A DNA stretch of 64,000 bases from Micromonospora sp. NBC_01813 (GTDB lineage Bacteria > Actinomycetota > Actinomycetes > Mycobacteriales > Micromonosporaceae), in contig NZ_CP109067.1 of assembly GCF_035917335.1 (NCBI RefSeq), forward strand, positions 6,633,001 to 6,697,000, written 5' to 3'. The notes beneath the pieces are model-generated. The model was not told where the DNA came from and searched no databases. It saw nothing but the letters and a program-made list of their open reading frames with translations. A program made the position numbers and the translations under genes. Below, piece after piece: positions 9,277-16,317 of the stretch (position 1 is the stretch's first letter; the number at the start of each line of letters is the position of its first letter).

Positions 9277-9471
9277 GCACCCCGATCGCGCCGATAGTGT
9301 TGGAGCGATTACTTTTCGTGTTCACAGTTTTTGTACAGCGTGTGACTGAGCCCATTATTTCGGGTGGTGTCCGGCCGGTCCGGACGGCTGATTTCTTGGT
9401 TTTCGTGGGGAACAGCTGGTACGAAACCTCGCGCATAACCGACATAGGAGACATCGGCCCTCAGGCTGGAC

Positions 9472-9499
9472 TTGGCGTAGCGGTTACACCGCGTAGACT
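9472..9499 (+). promoter_or_regulatory. Probable promoter of ftsE (leaderless)
   Basis: TTGGCG (9472-9477) and TAGACT (9494-9499) are separated by 16 bp and resemble -35 and -10 hexamers of the housekeeping sigma factor. The -10 ends eight bases before the ftsE GTG, leaving no room for a ribosome binding site, so a leaderless transcript is expected. The rest of the 231-bp gap (9277-9507) shows no gene. Confidence 0.55.
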
Positions 9500-9507
9500 C
9501 ACGACCC

Positions 9508-10188
9508 GTGATTGCGCTCGAGCAAGTGACGAAGACGTACCCGAAGGCGTCCCGGCCCTCGCTGGACAACGTGTCGGTCGCGATCGAGAAGGGCGAGTTC
9601 GTCTTCTTCATCGGTCCTTCCGGTTCCGGCAAGTCCACGATCATCAAGCTGTTGCTGCACGAGGTGAGCCCGAACAAGGGCAAAGTCGTCGTGAACAGCA
9701 AGGACGTCACGACCATGCGCTCCTGGAAGATCCCCAACTTCCGGCGCTCCATCGGCTGTGTGTTCCAGGACTTCCGGCTGCTGCCCAACCGCACCGCGTA
9801 CGAGAACGTCGCCTTCGCCCTCGAGGTGATCGGCAAGACGAAGGCGGTCGCCCGGCGGGTCGTTCCCGAGGTGCTGGAGCTGGTCGGTCTCGGCGGCAAG
9901 GAGCACCGCTACCCACATGAGCTCTCCGGCGGTGAGCAGCAGCGGGTCGCGGTCGCCCGAGCGTTCGTGAACCGACCGCTGATCCTGCTCGCCGACGAGC
10001 CGACCGGAAACCTGGACCCGGACACCTCGATCGAGATCATGCGGCTGCTGGACCGGATCAACCGCACCGGTACGACCGTCGTCATGGTCACCCACGACTC
10101 CAACATCGTGAACCAGATGCGGCGCCGGGTCATCGAGATCGAGGCCGGCCGGATCGTCCGTGACCAGGCGCGCGGCGTCTACGGCTGA
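9508..10188 (+). CDS. ftsE: Cell division ATP-binding protein FtsE
   Basis: The ATPase of the FtsEX complex, which acts at the division septum and controls cell-wall hydrolases rather than moving a substrate. The 226-residue protein has Walker [10 protein letters not shown] (about residues 36-44), the Q-loop [16 protein letters not shown], signature [16 protein letters not shown], Walker [15 protein letters not shown] and the switch His in [10 protein letters not shown], all as in FtsE. It begins with GTG right behind a promoter and is followed by ftsX after 108 bp, the normal FtsEX pair. Confidence 0.96.
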   Translation: MIALEQVTKTYPKASRPSLDNVSVAIEKGEFVFFIGPSGSGKSTIIKLLLHEVSPNKGKVVVNSKDVTTMRSWKIPNFRRSIGCVFQDFRLLPNRTAYENVAFALEVIGKTKAVARRVVPEVLELVGLGGKEHRYPHELSGGEQQRVAVARAFVNRPLILLADEPTGNLDPDTSIEIMRLLDRINRTGTTVVMVTHDSNIVNQMRRRVIEIEAGRIVRDQARGVYG

Positions 10189-10296
10189 CGGCACCTGGTC
10201 GCCGAACCCGTCGGCGGCAAGTACATGGTGACCCAGCAGGCCAGCGTGTGGTGACCAAGAACGACCATCCTGCGGCAGATCCGGAAGAGGAACCCG

Positions 10297-11172
10297 ATGC
10301 GCGCGAAATACGTCCTGTCCGAGGTGATGGTCGGACTGTGGCGCAACGTGACCATGACCATCGCCATGATCATCACCATGGCGGTGTCGCTCACCATGCT
10401 GGGCGCGAGTGGCCTGATGTACCTGCAGGTCAACTCGATGAAGGACTTCTACTACGACCAGATCGAGGTCTCGATCTTCCTCGCCTCCGACGTCTCGGAC
10501 GAGCAGCGCACCGGCCTGCAGAGCTCGTTGGACTCCGATCCGCTGATCACCACGGTGACCTACGAGTCGCGGGAGGAGGCCTACAGCCGCTTCCAGACCC
10601 TCTACGCCGACGCACCGGACCTGGTCAACGCGGTCAAGCCGGACCAGCTGCCGGAGTCGTTCCGGATCAAGCTGGTGGACCCGGAGGAGTACCAGGCGAT
10701 CTTCGACAAGTACAACGGCACCGAGGGCATCGACGAGATCGTCGATCAGCGCAGACTGCTCGACAAGATCTTCAGCATCCTGAGCTCGGTGCAGAGCATG
10801 GCGCTGATCGCCGCCTCGATCATGGCGGTCGCGGCGTTGATGCTGGTCGGTAACACCATCCAGGTCGCCGCGTACAGCAAGCGCCGCGAGGTCGCGGTCA
10901 TGAAGCTGGTCGGCGCCTCCAACTGGTTCATCCAGGCACCGTTCGTACTGGAGGCGGTCGTCGCCGGGCTGTTCGGCTCGATCCTCGGCTTCGGCGCGCT
11001 CGTACTGGGCAAGGTGCTGCTGCTCGACGGATCGCTGCGCGACCTCACCGAGTTGCTGACCCCGATCGAGTGGAGCAGCGTACTGCTGATGTTCCCGGTG
11101 ATGGCCGGCGTCGGCGCCCTGGTCAGCGCGGTCACCGCATGGGTCACGCTGCGCTTCTACCTGCGGGTCTGA
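10297..11172 (+). CDS. ftsX: Cell division permease-like protein FtsX
   Basis: The membrane partner of FtsE. The 291 residues show a short cytosolic start (MRAKYVLSEVMVGLWRNV), one membrane helix, a large extracellular loop (about residues 45-165) that in mycobacteria binds the peptidoglycan hydrolase RipC, and then three helices: ALIAASIMAVAALMLVGNTI, APFVLEAVVAGLFGSILGFG and SVLLMFPVMAGVGALVSAV. The segment SKRREVAVMKLVGASNWFI between helices 2 and 3 is the conserved coupling region. GGAAGAGG lies seven bases before the ATG. A strong terminator hairpin follows the stop. Confidence 0.95.
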   Translation: MRAKYVLSEVMVGLWRNVTMTIAMIITMAVSLTMLGASGLMYLQVNSMKDFYYDQIEVSIFLASDVSDEQRTGLQSSLDSDPLITTVTYESREEAYSRFQTLYADAPDLVNAVKPDQLPESFRIKLVDPEEYQAIFDKYNGTEGIDEIVDQRRLLDKIFSILSSVQSMALIAASIMAVAALMLVGNTIQVAAYSKRREVAVMKLVGASNWFIQAPFVLEAVVAGLFGSILGFGALVLGKVLLLDGSLRDLTELLTPIEWSSVLLMFPVMAGVGALVSAVTAWVTLRFYLRV

Positions 11173-11192
11173 CGCCCCCGGGCGGTGACGTC

Positions 11193-11235
11193 GATGCGCC
11201 CGCCGGCACCGAAAACCGGTGCCGGCGGGCGCATC
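11193..11235 (+). terminator. Rho-independent-type hairpin after ftsX
   Basis: A perfect 18-bp stem (11193-11210 with 11218-11235) closing a 7-base loop GAAAACC begins 20 bases after the ftsX stop. It lacks a U tract, as is common in high-GC actinobacteria. It separates ftsEX from smpB. Confidence 0.85.
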
Positions 11236-11331
11236 CGTTCGCGGTAGGATTGCGCGGTCGCCGGGCAGGTCCGGCAGCTCGGGGCGGCCACGCACGACGG
11301 GTCGCGTCCGGCAGGGGTGGGAGGGGTAGGA

Positions 11332-11808
11332 ATGCCGCGGGAGAAGGGGCGCAAGGTCGTCGCCTCGAATCGCAAGGCCCGGCACGACTACACCATCACC
11401 GACGTGTACGAGGCCGGCATGGCGCTCACCGGCACCGAGGTCAAGTCGTTGCGGTCCGGCCGGGCGTCGCTCGTGGACGCCTTCGCCCAGGAACGGCAGG
11501 GCGAGATCTACCTGTACGGGATGCACATCCCCGAGTACCTCCAGGGCACCTGGACCAACCACGAACCCCGGCGGACCCGCAAGCTGCTGCTGCATCGCAC
11601 CGAGATCGACCGGCTGCTCGGCAAGCTGCGCGAGGGCGGCCTGACCCTGGTGCCGCTGTCGGTGTACTTCGCCGACGGCTGGGCCAAGGTGGAGTTGGCG
11701 CTGGCCCGGGGCAAGAAGTCCTACGACAAGCGACAGGACCTGGCCAAGCGGGACGCGGACCGGGAGATCCAGCGGGTCGTGGGCCGCCGCGGCAAGGGGA
11801 TGGACTGA
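11332..11808 (+). CDS. smpB: SsrA-binding protein SmpB
   Basis: Binds tmRNA and takes it to stalled ribosomes during trans-translation. The 158-residue protein shows the family signatures [40 protein letters not shown], the [15 protein letters not shown] strand/helix and the basic C-terminal tail [20 protein letters not shown] that enters the mRNA channel. ATG at 11332 follows GAGGGGTAGG; an in-frame GTG five codons upstream is less likely. The tmRNA gene lies 846 bp downstream on the same strand, with one other gene between them. Confidence 0.96.
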   Translation: MPREKGRKVVASNRKARHDYTITDVYEAGMALTGTEVKSLRSGRASLVDAFAQERQGEIYLYGMHIPEYLQGTWTNHEPRRTRKLLLHRTEIDRLLGKLREGGLTLVPLSVYFADGWAKVELALARGKKSYDKRQDLAKRDADREIQRVVGRRGKGMD

Positions 11809-11809
11809 G

Positions 11810-12544
11810 ATGCCGGCGGGTGATGGTCCAGCCGTCGACAGTCCGGTGGGCGATCAGCCCGCTGTGTCGTTGCCGGTCTCCCCGTGGCGGTCCGGTTGGG
11901 CGGTCGCGCTCGGTGTCGTCCTGGCCCTGGTCTTCGGCGGCACCGTCTGGGCGGCGATCGCCCGGGACACCCCACCGGCCGCCCAGTTGATCATCGTGCA
12001 TCCCTCGGCGTCGCTGGCCGGGCCACCGGCCGGCATCGAGACAGAGCAGGGGCTGGGCGCGGATCCGTCGGCGAGCCCGGCTCCGACGGAGCCCACGCCC
12101 ACGCCGACTGCCAGCCCGACGCCCACCGCGACGACACCCGCCCCGGCTCCGACGCCGTCGTCGCCGGCCACGACGAGCCCGCCGACCCGTACCCCGGGTG
12201 TTCCGACCACGCCGCCCGCACCGCCGTCGGCGGAGATCACCGCCCGGTACGTGCTGAGCAGCACCTGGGACCGTGGTTTCGTGGCAAACGTCGACGTTTC
12301 CCATGTTTCCGGGCGTGTCCGGACATTCGATGTACGGCTCACGTTCCCCGACAACGTGGTGATCACCGTCACCGGTTTCTGGAACGCCACGCCGTCGGTG
12401 ACCGGATCCAGCCTCACCTTCTCCGGCGGCCCGCTCGACCCGCAGGGCACCATCAGCTTCGGGTTCCAGGCGGAGAAGAACCGCCCATCGCAGGTCAACC
12501 CGACCAGCTGCACGGTCAACGGGCGGCCCTGCGTCGGCTTCTGA
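11810..12544 (+). CDS. Membrane-anchored protein with a C-terminal CBM2-like module
   Basis: A 244-residue protein whose ATG comes one base after the smpB stop, so the two are probably co-transcribed. It has a cytosolic N terminus, one membrane segment (WAVALGVVLALVFGGTVWAAI, about residues 29-50), a Thr/Pro/Ser-rich extracellular linker (about 85-140) and a C-terminal beta-domain: YVLSSTWDRGFVANVDVSH, GFWNATPSVTG, and a paired-Cys end (TSCTVNGRPC). Trp and Cys positions resemble family 2 carbohydrate-binding modules. It probably displays a carbohydrate- or wall-binding domain on the cell surface. Function unknown. Confidence 0.78.
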   Translation: MPAGDGPAVDSPVGDQPAVSLPVSPWRSGWAVALGVVLALVFGGTVWAAIARDTPPAAQLIIVHPSASLAGPPAGIETEQGLGADPSASPAPTEPTPTPTASPTPTATTPAPAPTPSSPATTSPPTRTPGVPTTPPAPPSAEITARYVLSSTWDRGFVANVDVSHVSGRVRTFDVRLTFPDNVVITVTGFWNATPSVTGSSLTFSGGPLDPQGTISFGFQAEKNRPSQVNPTSCTVNGRPCVGF

Positions 12545-12654
12545 CCGGCGGCTGGGACGGGAGGGGACCGGGCCGCCGCGGAACCGGGATGAAGTCGGTG
12601 CGCCGAGGCGTTAGGATTGGCAGGACCGCGACCACACCGGCCGTGGCCACACCA

Positions 12655-13026
12655 GGGGGTGACTGGTTTCGACTTCGTACGTTGCGGCAGGGGAAGCGAG
12701 CCGAGGAAGCCGACGTCGTCTCGAGAATCGGTCGTCGGAAACTAATAAGCGCCAACACTAAGCGCGCTGACTTCGCTCTCGCCGCCTGAGGCGAGTAGCT
12801 GAGTCTGTCGGTCTGGGAGTGCCTTCGGCCCAATAACCGGCATCAGTAAGAGGGCTGGCCAAGCGAACCCGGTCGCGGGGTTCGTGCGGCGAGATCAAAC
12901 GCGACTGGGCCCGTCACATCGACTCGCTCGTGTGATCGATGGGGCCGAGTAGAGGCACAGCGAGCTGCGCTCGGAGAAGCCCTGGTAAGACGCCGAAGGA
13001 CCCGGGTTCGATTCCCGGCACCTCCA
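12655..13026 (+). ncRNA. ssrA: Transfer-messenger RNA (tmRNA)
   Basis: Rescues stalled ribosomes by adding a degradation tag. The 5' end GGGGGTGACTGGTTTCGAC and the 3' end TCGATTCCCGGCACCTCC-A form the tRNA-like domain; GGGGGTG pairs with CACCTCC (one G-U). The tag reading frame is at 12751-12789, begins after AACTAATAAGC, and encodes ANTKRADFALAA followed by TGA, ending in the LAA recognised by ClpXP. The terminal CCA is not encoded. A one-piece tmRNA of about 372 nt, close to smpB. Confidence 0.96.
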
Positions 13027-13034
13027 CGGACGAC

Positions 13035-13068
13035 AGCCGGCCCTCCGCCACCAGGCGGGGGGCCGGCT
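13035..13068 (+). terminator. Terminator hairpin of tmRNA
   Basis: A 15-bp stem (13035-13049 with 13054-13068, one G-U wobble) with a 4-base loop begins nine bases after the mature 3' end of tmRNA. Confidence 0.8.
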
Positions 13069-13136
13069 TCACTATCTGTAGCCACCGAGTCGACCGGCCC
13101 GGGAACCACCGACCCGCCTGGTGCGTCTGACCCGAC

Positions 13137-14123
13137 ATGCGCCGTTTCACCGCCCTGTTGGGCGTACCGCTGATCCTGCTCGCCGCCTGCGCGCGGACCG
13201 ACGGCTCCGCTCCCGGCGGACCCGGCGGCTCGGCCGATCGCTGGGCGGCCTTCCAGCAACGTGCCGACGAGGTCGCCGACGCCTGGCGTTCGGCGGCTGG
13301 CCGGCCGCAGTGGCTGGCCGGCTACGCCCCGCTGCAGAGTCCCACGGTGCTGCCGGGCGACCCGGGCTTCACCTCGGAGACCGAGCAGGCCTTCCACGCC
13401 GGCTGGTACGAAACCCAGCTGGAGCTGCCGACCGAGACACCCGCCGACGGCACCGTCAGCTTCCCGGACGGGACCCTCGCCGTGCCACTGATCAGCGCGG
13501 CCGACGCGTACGCCACGATCCGCCAGGGCGATCCGCCGCAGTGCCCGCCCGACCAGTCGACGCCCGGGCGGCCCGGTCCTGATCCGACCGCCACCAGTCC
13601 GGCCGGTGCGGCCAGCGACGGACCGGACGACAGCGTCGCCTCCGGCCAGCTCGGCGGCTGCCAGGTGCTGACCGTCACCGCGGTCACCCTCGGCTCCGTC
13701 GACCTGCTGACCAGCCGCGGCACCGCGCAGGTGCCCGCCTGGCTGTTCGAGACCACCGAGCTCGACACGCCGGTCGCCCGAGTGGCCGTCGCCGATTCAG
13801 TCAACATTGCGACACCCAGCCCGGAAGTCGACCAGGCGACGGATCTCACCGACTTCGTCGTCGCGCAGGACCTCACCAGCGTCGCCGACGTCGACCTCGG
13901 CTACCGCCTCGGAGTCGGCGCCTGCGACAGCGACATCACCCCGTTCGTCCAGGAGTACGCCGACGCCGTCGTCGTCTCCGGCAGCGTGGTCCGCACCGGT
14001 GAGGTCTGCACCGACCAACTGCTGCTCCATCCGGTGACCGTGACCCTGGACGAGCCGATCGGCGGCCGCACGGTGCTCGACGCGGTCACCGGCCAGCCGC
14101 TGCGCCTCGTCCCGGTCGGCTGA
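13137..14123 (+). CDS. Putative lipoprotein of unknown function
   Basis: A 328-residue protein with a lipoprotein signal peptide: MRRF, hydrophobic TALLGVPLILLAAC, with lipobox LAAC and Cys19 as the acylation site. The mature part is acidic and Asp/Thr-rich, with two Cys (PQCPP and LGGCQVLTVT) and later GACDSDITPF and TGEVCTDQLL that could form disulfides. No enzyme motif is visible. ATG at 13137 is chosen because the signal peptide starts there. It is followed three bases later by a small cytosolic protein, so the two are probably co-transcribed. Confidence 0.75.
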   Translation: MRRFTALLGVPLILLAACARTDGSAPGGPGGSADRWAAFQQRADEVADAWRSAAGRPQWLAGYAPLQSPTVLPGDPGFTSETEQAFHAGWYETQLELPTETPADGTVSFPDGTLAVPLISAADAYATIRQGDPPQCPPDQSTPGRPGPDPTATSPAGAASDGPDDSVASGQLGGCQVLTVTAVTLGSVDLLTSRGTAQVPAWLFETTELDTPVARVAVADSVNIATPSPEVDQATDLTDFVVAQDLTSVADVDLGYRLGVGACDSDITPFVQEYADAVVVSGSVVRTGEVCTDQLLLHPVTVTLDEPIGGRTVLDAVTGQPLRLVPVG

Positions 14124-14126
14124 GCC

Positions 14127-14387
14127 ATGCCTCAGCCGTACGGCCCGAGTCAGGATCTGGGCGACGACACCGCGACCCTGTCTCAGCTGCTGAGCCGGGG
14201 CCTGCCCGGCCAGCGACCGCCAACCGGCAGCTGGCAGCTGGCCAGCGGAGAAGCGGTGATCCTGGCCGGTGACGCCGCCACCGCCAACCGCATCCAACGA
14301 TGCCTCGACGTCGCCGGGATAATCGGGGCCACCGTCGTGCTGACCACGTCAGGGCAGCTGGAACGGCAGCGGGATCCCGTCGAGTGA
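14127..14387 (+). CDS. Small conserved-looking protein, unknown function
   Basis: Eighty-six residues, starting three bases after the lipoprotein stop. The first half is polar (DDTATLSQLLSRGLPGQRP); the second half is a compact alpha/beta-looking stretch (SGEAVILAGDAATANRIQRCLDVAGIIGATVVLTTSG). Codon use is like that of the neighbouring real genes. Its last 39 bases overlap the 3' end of the convergent MTA phosphorylase gene. I do not recognise a family. Confidence 0.6.
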   Translation: MPQPYGPSQDLGDDTATLSQLLSRGLPGQRPPTGSWQLASGEAVILAGDAATANRIQRCLDVAGIIGATVVLTTSGQLERQRDPVE

Positions 14388-15152
14388 CTGCGGGCAGGGG
14401 CAGCCCCGATCCACCGGCCACTGAGCCAACGCGGTGAGCAGCAGGTCACGCAGCCGGGCCGTGTTCGCACCGAACACCCGGAACACCTCTTCCTGGGTGA
14501 CCGCGTGCCCGCCGGCAACCCCGGCGTCCAGATCGGTCACCAACGCGATCGAGGTGTAGCAGAGCGCCAGCTCGCGGGCCAGGACCGCCTCCGGGTGGCC
14601 GGTCATGTTCACCACGGCGCCGCCGATCGCGGTGAACCAGCGGGACTCCGCGCGGGTGGAGAACCGTGGCCCTTCGACCACGACGACCGTGCCGCCGTCG
14701 TGCGGGGCCAGACCCTGCTCGGTGCCGACCCGCAACAGCACCGACCGGCCGGTCGGACAGTACGGATCGGCGAAGCTGACATGCACCGCGCCCCGGTCGA
14801 AATAGGTCTGCGCCCGGCCACTGGTGCGGTCGATCAGCTGGTCCGGCACCACGAACGTGCCCGGACCCAGCTCCGGCCGTAGTCCACCGACCGCACACGG
14901 TGCCAGCACCTGCCGTACCCCGATCGACCGCAGCGCCCACAGGTTCGCCCGGTACGGGATCAGATGCGGCGGGTGCCGATGGTCCCGCCCGTGCCGGGGC
15001 AGGAACGCCACCCGGCGGCCGCCGACATCGGCGATCGTGATCGCATCCGACGGCTCGCCGTACGGGGTGTCGATCCGGTGCTCCGTCGCGTCGTCGAGCA
15101 ACGCGTACAGCCCCGAACCGCCGATGACCGCCAGCTCCGCCTGCGCCTGCAT
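14349..15152 (-). CDS. mtnP: S-methyl-5'-thioadenosine phosphorylase
   Basis: Splits 5'-methylthioadenosine (a by-product of polyamine and S-adenosylmethionine metabolism) into adenine and 5-methylthioribose-1-phosphate. The 267-residue protein has the family II nucleoside phosphorylase signatures LAVIGGSGLYAL at the start, FLPRHGRDHRHPPHLIPYRANLWAL (phosphate/substrate site), FSTRAESRWF and NMTGHPEAVLARELALCYTSIALVTDLDAG. ATG at 15152 has GGGAGGAG just upstream; the longer in-frame reading to 15323 lacks any signal. A related nucleoside phosphorylase specificity cannot be excluded. Confidence 0.92.
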   Translation of the reverse strand: MQAQAELAVIGGSGLYALLDDATEHRIDTPYGEPSDAITIADVGGRRVAFLPRHGRDHRHPPHLIPYRANLWALRSIGVRQVLAPCAVGGLRPELGPGTFVVPDQLIDRTSGRAQTYFDRGAVHVSFADPYCPTGRSVLLRVGTEQGLAPHDGGTVVVVEGPRFSTRAESRWFTAIGGAVVNMTGHPEAVLARELALCYTSIALVTDLDAGVAGGHAVTQEEVFRVFGANTARLRDLLLTALAQWPVDRGCPCPQSLDGIPLPFQLP

Positions 15153-15459
15153 CCGGCTCCTCCCAAGATCGGGCAGGGTGACCGGAAACACCGAAGCCAC
15201 GCCCGCGCCGTTAGACCTTAACCGGGCGCTACCGAGCAAGCTATGGTGCCAGGCATGGCATTCACTGCACCTGTGGTGGCCACCGACCCCCCGGACACGC
15301 GGGCTTGCCGAACGGCGCGGCACAGCCGCACACCCGCTGCCCGGACGGACGGTCGCGGTGGCCCGCCACGCGTGCGTACGGAGGGACGTGGCGGCACGCT
15401 GCGCGTGCGTACGGGAGGTCGAGGTGCACGGTGAGAGTCAGCGGATCGGGGGACGGTCG
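15153..15459. other. Intergenic region with three imperfect 33-bp tandem repeats
   Basis: Between divergent mtnP and the YqgE-like gene. Units at 15342-15374, 15375-15407 and 15408-15437 (partial) share CGKACGGRNGG...GCGTG-type sequence, and GTGCGTACGG recurs exactly. The repeats give Arg/Gly/Pro-rich translations in all frames, which explains several spurious open frames here. They may influence transcription of either divergent gene. No gene is supported. Confidence 0.55.
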
Positions 15460-16014
15460 ATGGCGTCGATGACCGGCCAACTGCTGGTCGCGACTCCAAC
15501 CCTCAAGGATCCCAACTTCGACCGTACGGTGGTCCTGCTCGTCGCCCACGAGCCCGGCGGCGCGCTCGGCGTGGTGCTGAACCGGGCCACCGAGGTGCCG
15601 GTCGCCGAGGTGCTCGGCGGCTGGGCCGGTCTGGCCCGGGATCCGTCGGTGCTGTTCGAAGGCGGCCCGGTGCAGCCGGAGTCGGCGATCTGCCTGGCCC
15701 GCACCCGCACCCAGACCGGCCGGGTCAAGGGCTTCCACCGGATCGCCGGGCCGCTCGGGACGGTGGACCTGTCCACCGACCCCGGCCCGCTGGCCGAGTC
15801 CGTCTCCGGCATCCGGGTCTTCGCCGGCTACTCGGGCTGGTCGGCCGGGCAGCTGGAGGAGGAGATCAACGCCGGCTCGTGGTTCGTGCTGGACGGCCTG
15901 CCGGACGACCCGTTCATGACCCGCCCGGAGGACCTGTGGCCGATGGTGCTGCGCCGCCAGGGCGGGATGATGTCGGCGGTGGCGCACTTCCCGTCGGAAG
16001 TCACGATGAACTGA
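15460..16014 (+). CDS. YqgE/AlgH family protein (UPF0301)
   Basis: A 184-residue cytosolic protein of the UPF0301 family; its biochemical role is not established (the Pseudomonas relative AlgH affects alginate expression). Hallmarks are GQLLVATPTLKDPNFDRTVVLLVAHEPGGALGVVLNR at the N terminus, LFEGGPVQPES, IRVFAGYSGWSAGQLEEEI and SWFVLDGLPDDPF. ATG at 15460 follows GGGGGA; a second ATG three codons on is possible. The tRNA-Ala gene follows on the same strand after 72 bp. Confidence 0.9.
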   Translation: MASMTGQLLVATPTLKDPNFDRTVVLLVAHEPGGALGVVLNRATEVPVAEVLGGWAGLARDPSVLFEGGPVQPESAICLARTRTQTGRVKGFHRIAGPLGTVDLSTDPGPLAESVSGIRVFAGYSGWSAGQLEEEINAGSWFVLDGLPDDPFMTRPEDLWPMVLRRQGGMMSAVAHFPSEVTMN

Positions 16015-16086
16015 CCCCCGCCTGATGCCCCGATGCCCGGGCATGTGTAACATTGCGCGGGTGCCCGGGGTGATCCGGGCCGACCG

Positions 16087-16159
16087 GGGGCCGTGGCGCA
16101 GCTGGTAGCGCACCACACTGGCAGTGTGGGGGTCAGGGGTTCGAGTCCCCTCGGCTCCA
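16087..16159 (+). tRNA. tRNA-Ala (anticodon GGC)
   Basis: A 73-nt cloverleaf. Acceptor GGGGCCG pairs with CGGCTCC and includes the G3-U70 pair that identifies alanine tRNAs. The anticodon stem CCACA/TGTGG closes the loop CTGGCAG with anticodon GGC, and the T arm reads AGGGGTTCGAGTCCCCT. The 3' CCA is not encoded. Confidence 0.95.
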
Positions 16160-16171
16160 CCCCGAAGTAGC

Positions 16172-16218
16172 AGGTCAAGGGCTTGACCGCCGACCGTAGG
16201 CGAGCAAGCCCTTGACCT
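16172..16218 (+). terminator. Hairpin downstream of tRNA-Ala
   Basis: A perfect 14-bp inverted repeat (16172-16185 and 16205-16218, arm AGGTCAAGGGCTTG), followed immediately by TTTTG. It lies 12 bases after the tRNA and is most simply its terminator; it also faces the convergent gene ending at 16318. Confidence 0.75.
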
Positions 16219-16317
16219 TTTGACCCGCATTCGACCCCTGGGTGAGAGCCCGGTGACCCGACGGCACCTGTCATGTGACGGCTGTCACTTCTCCGGTCCC
16301 GCCAGGGGCGGAAGGGG

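Noticed and set aside
15243-15434. 63-residue open frame (MVPGMAFTAPVVATD...) upstream of the YqgE-like gene
   Set aside because: Most of it is translated 33-bp tandem repeat, it has no clear ribosome site and ends before the real gene.
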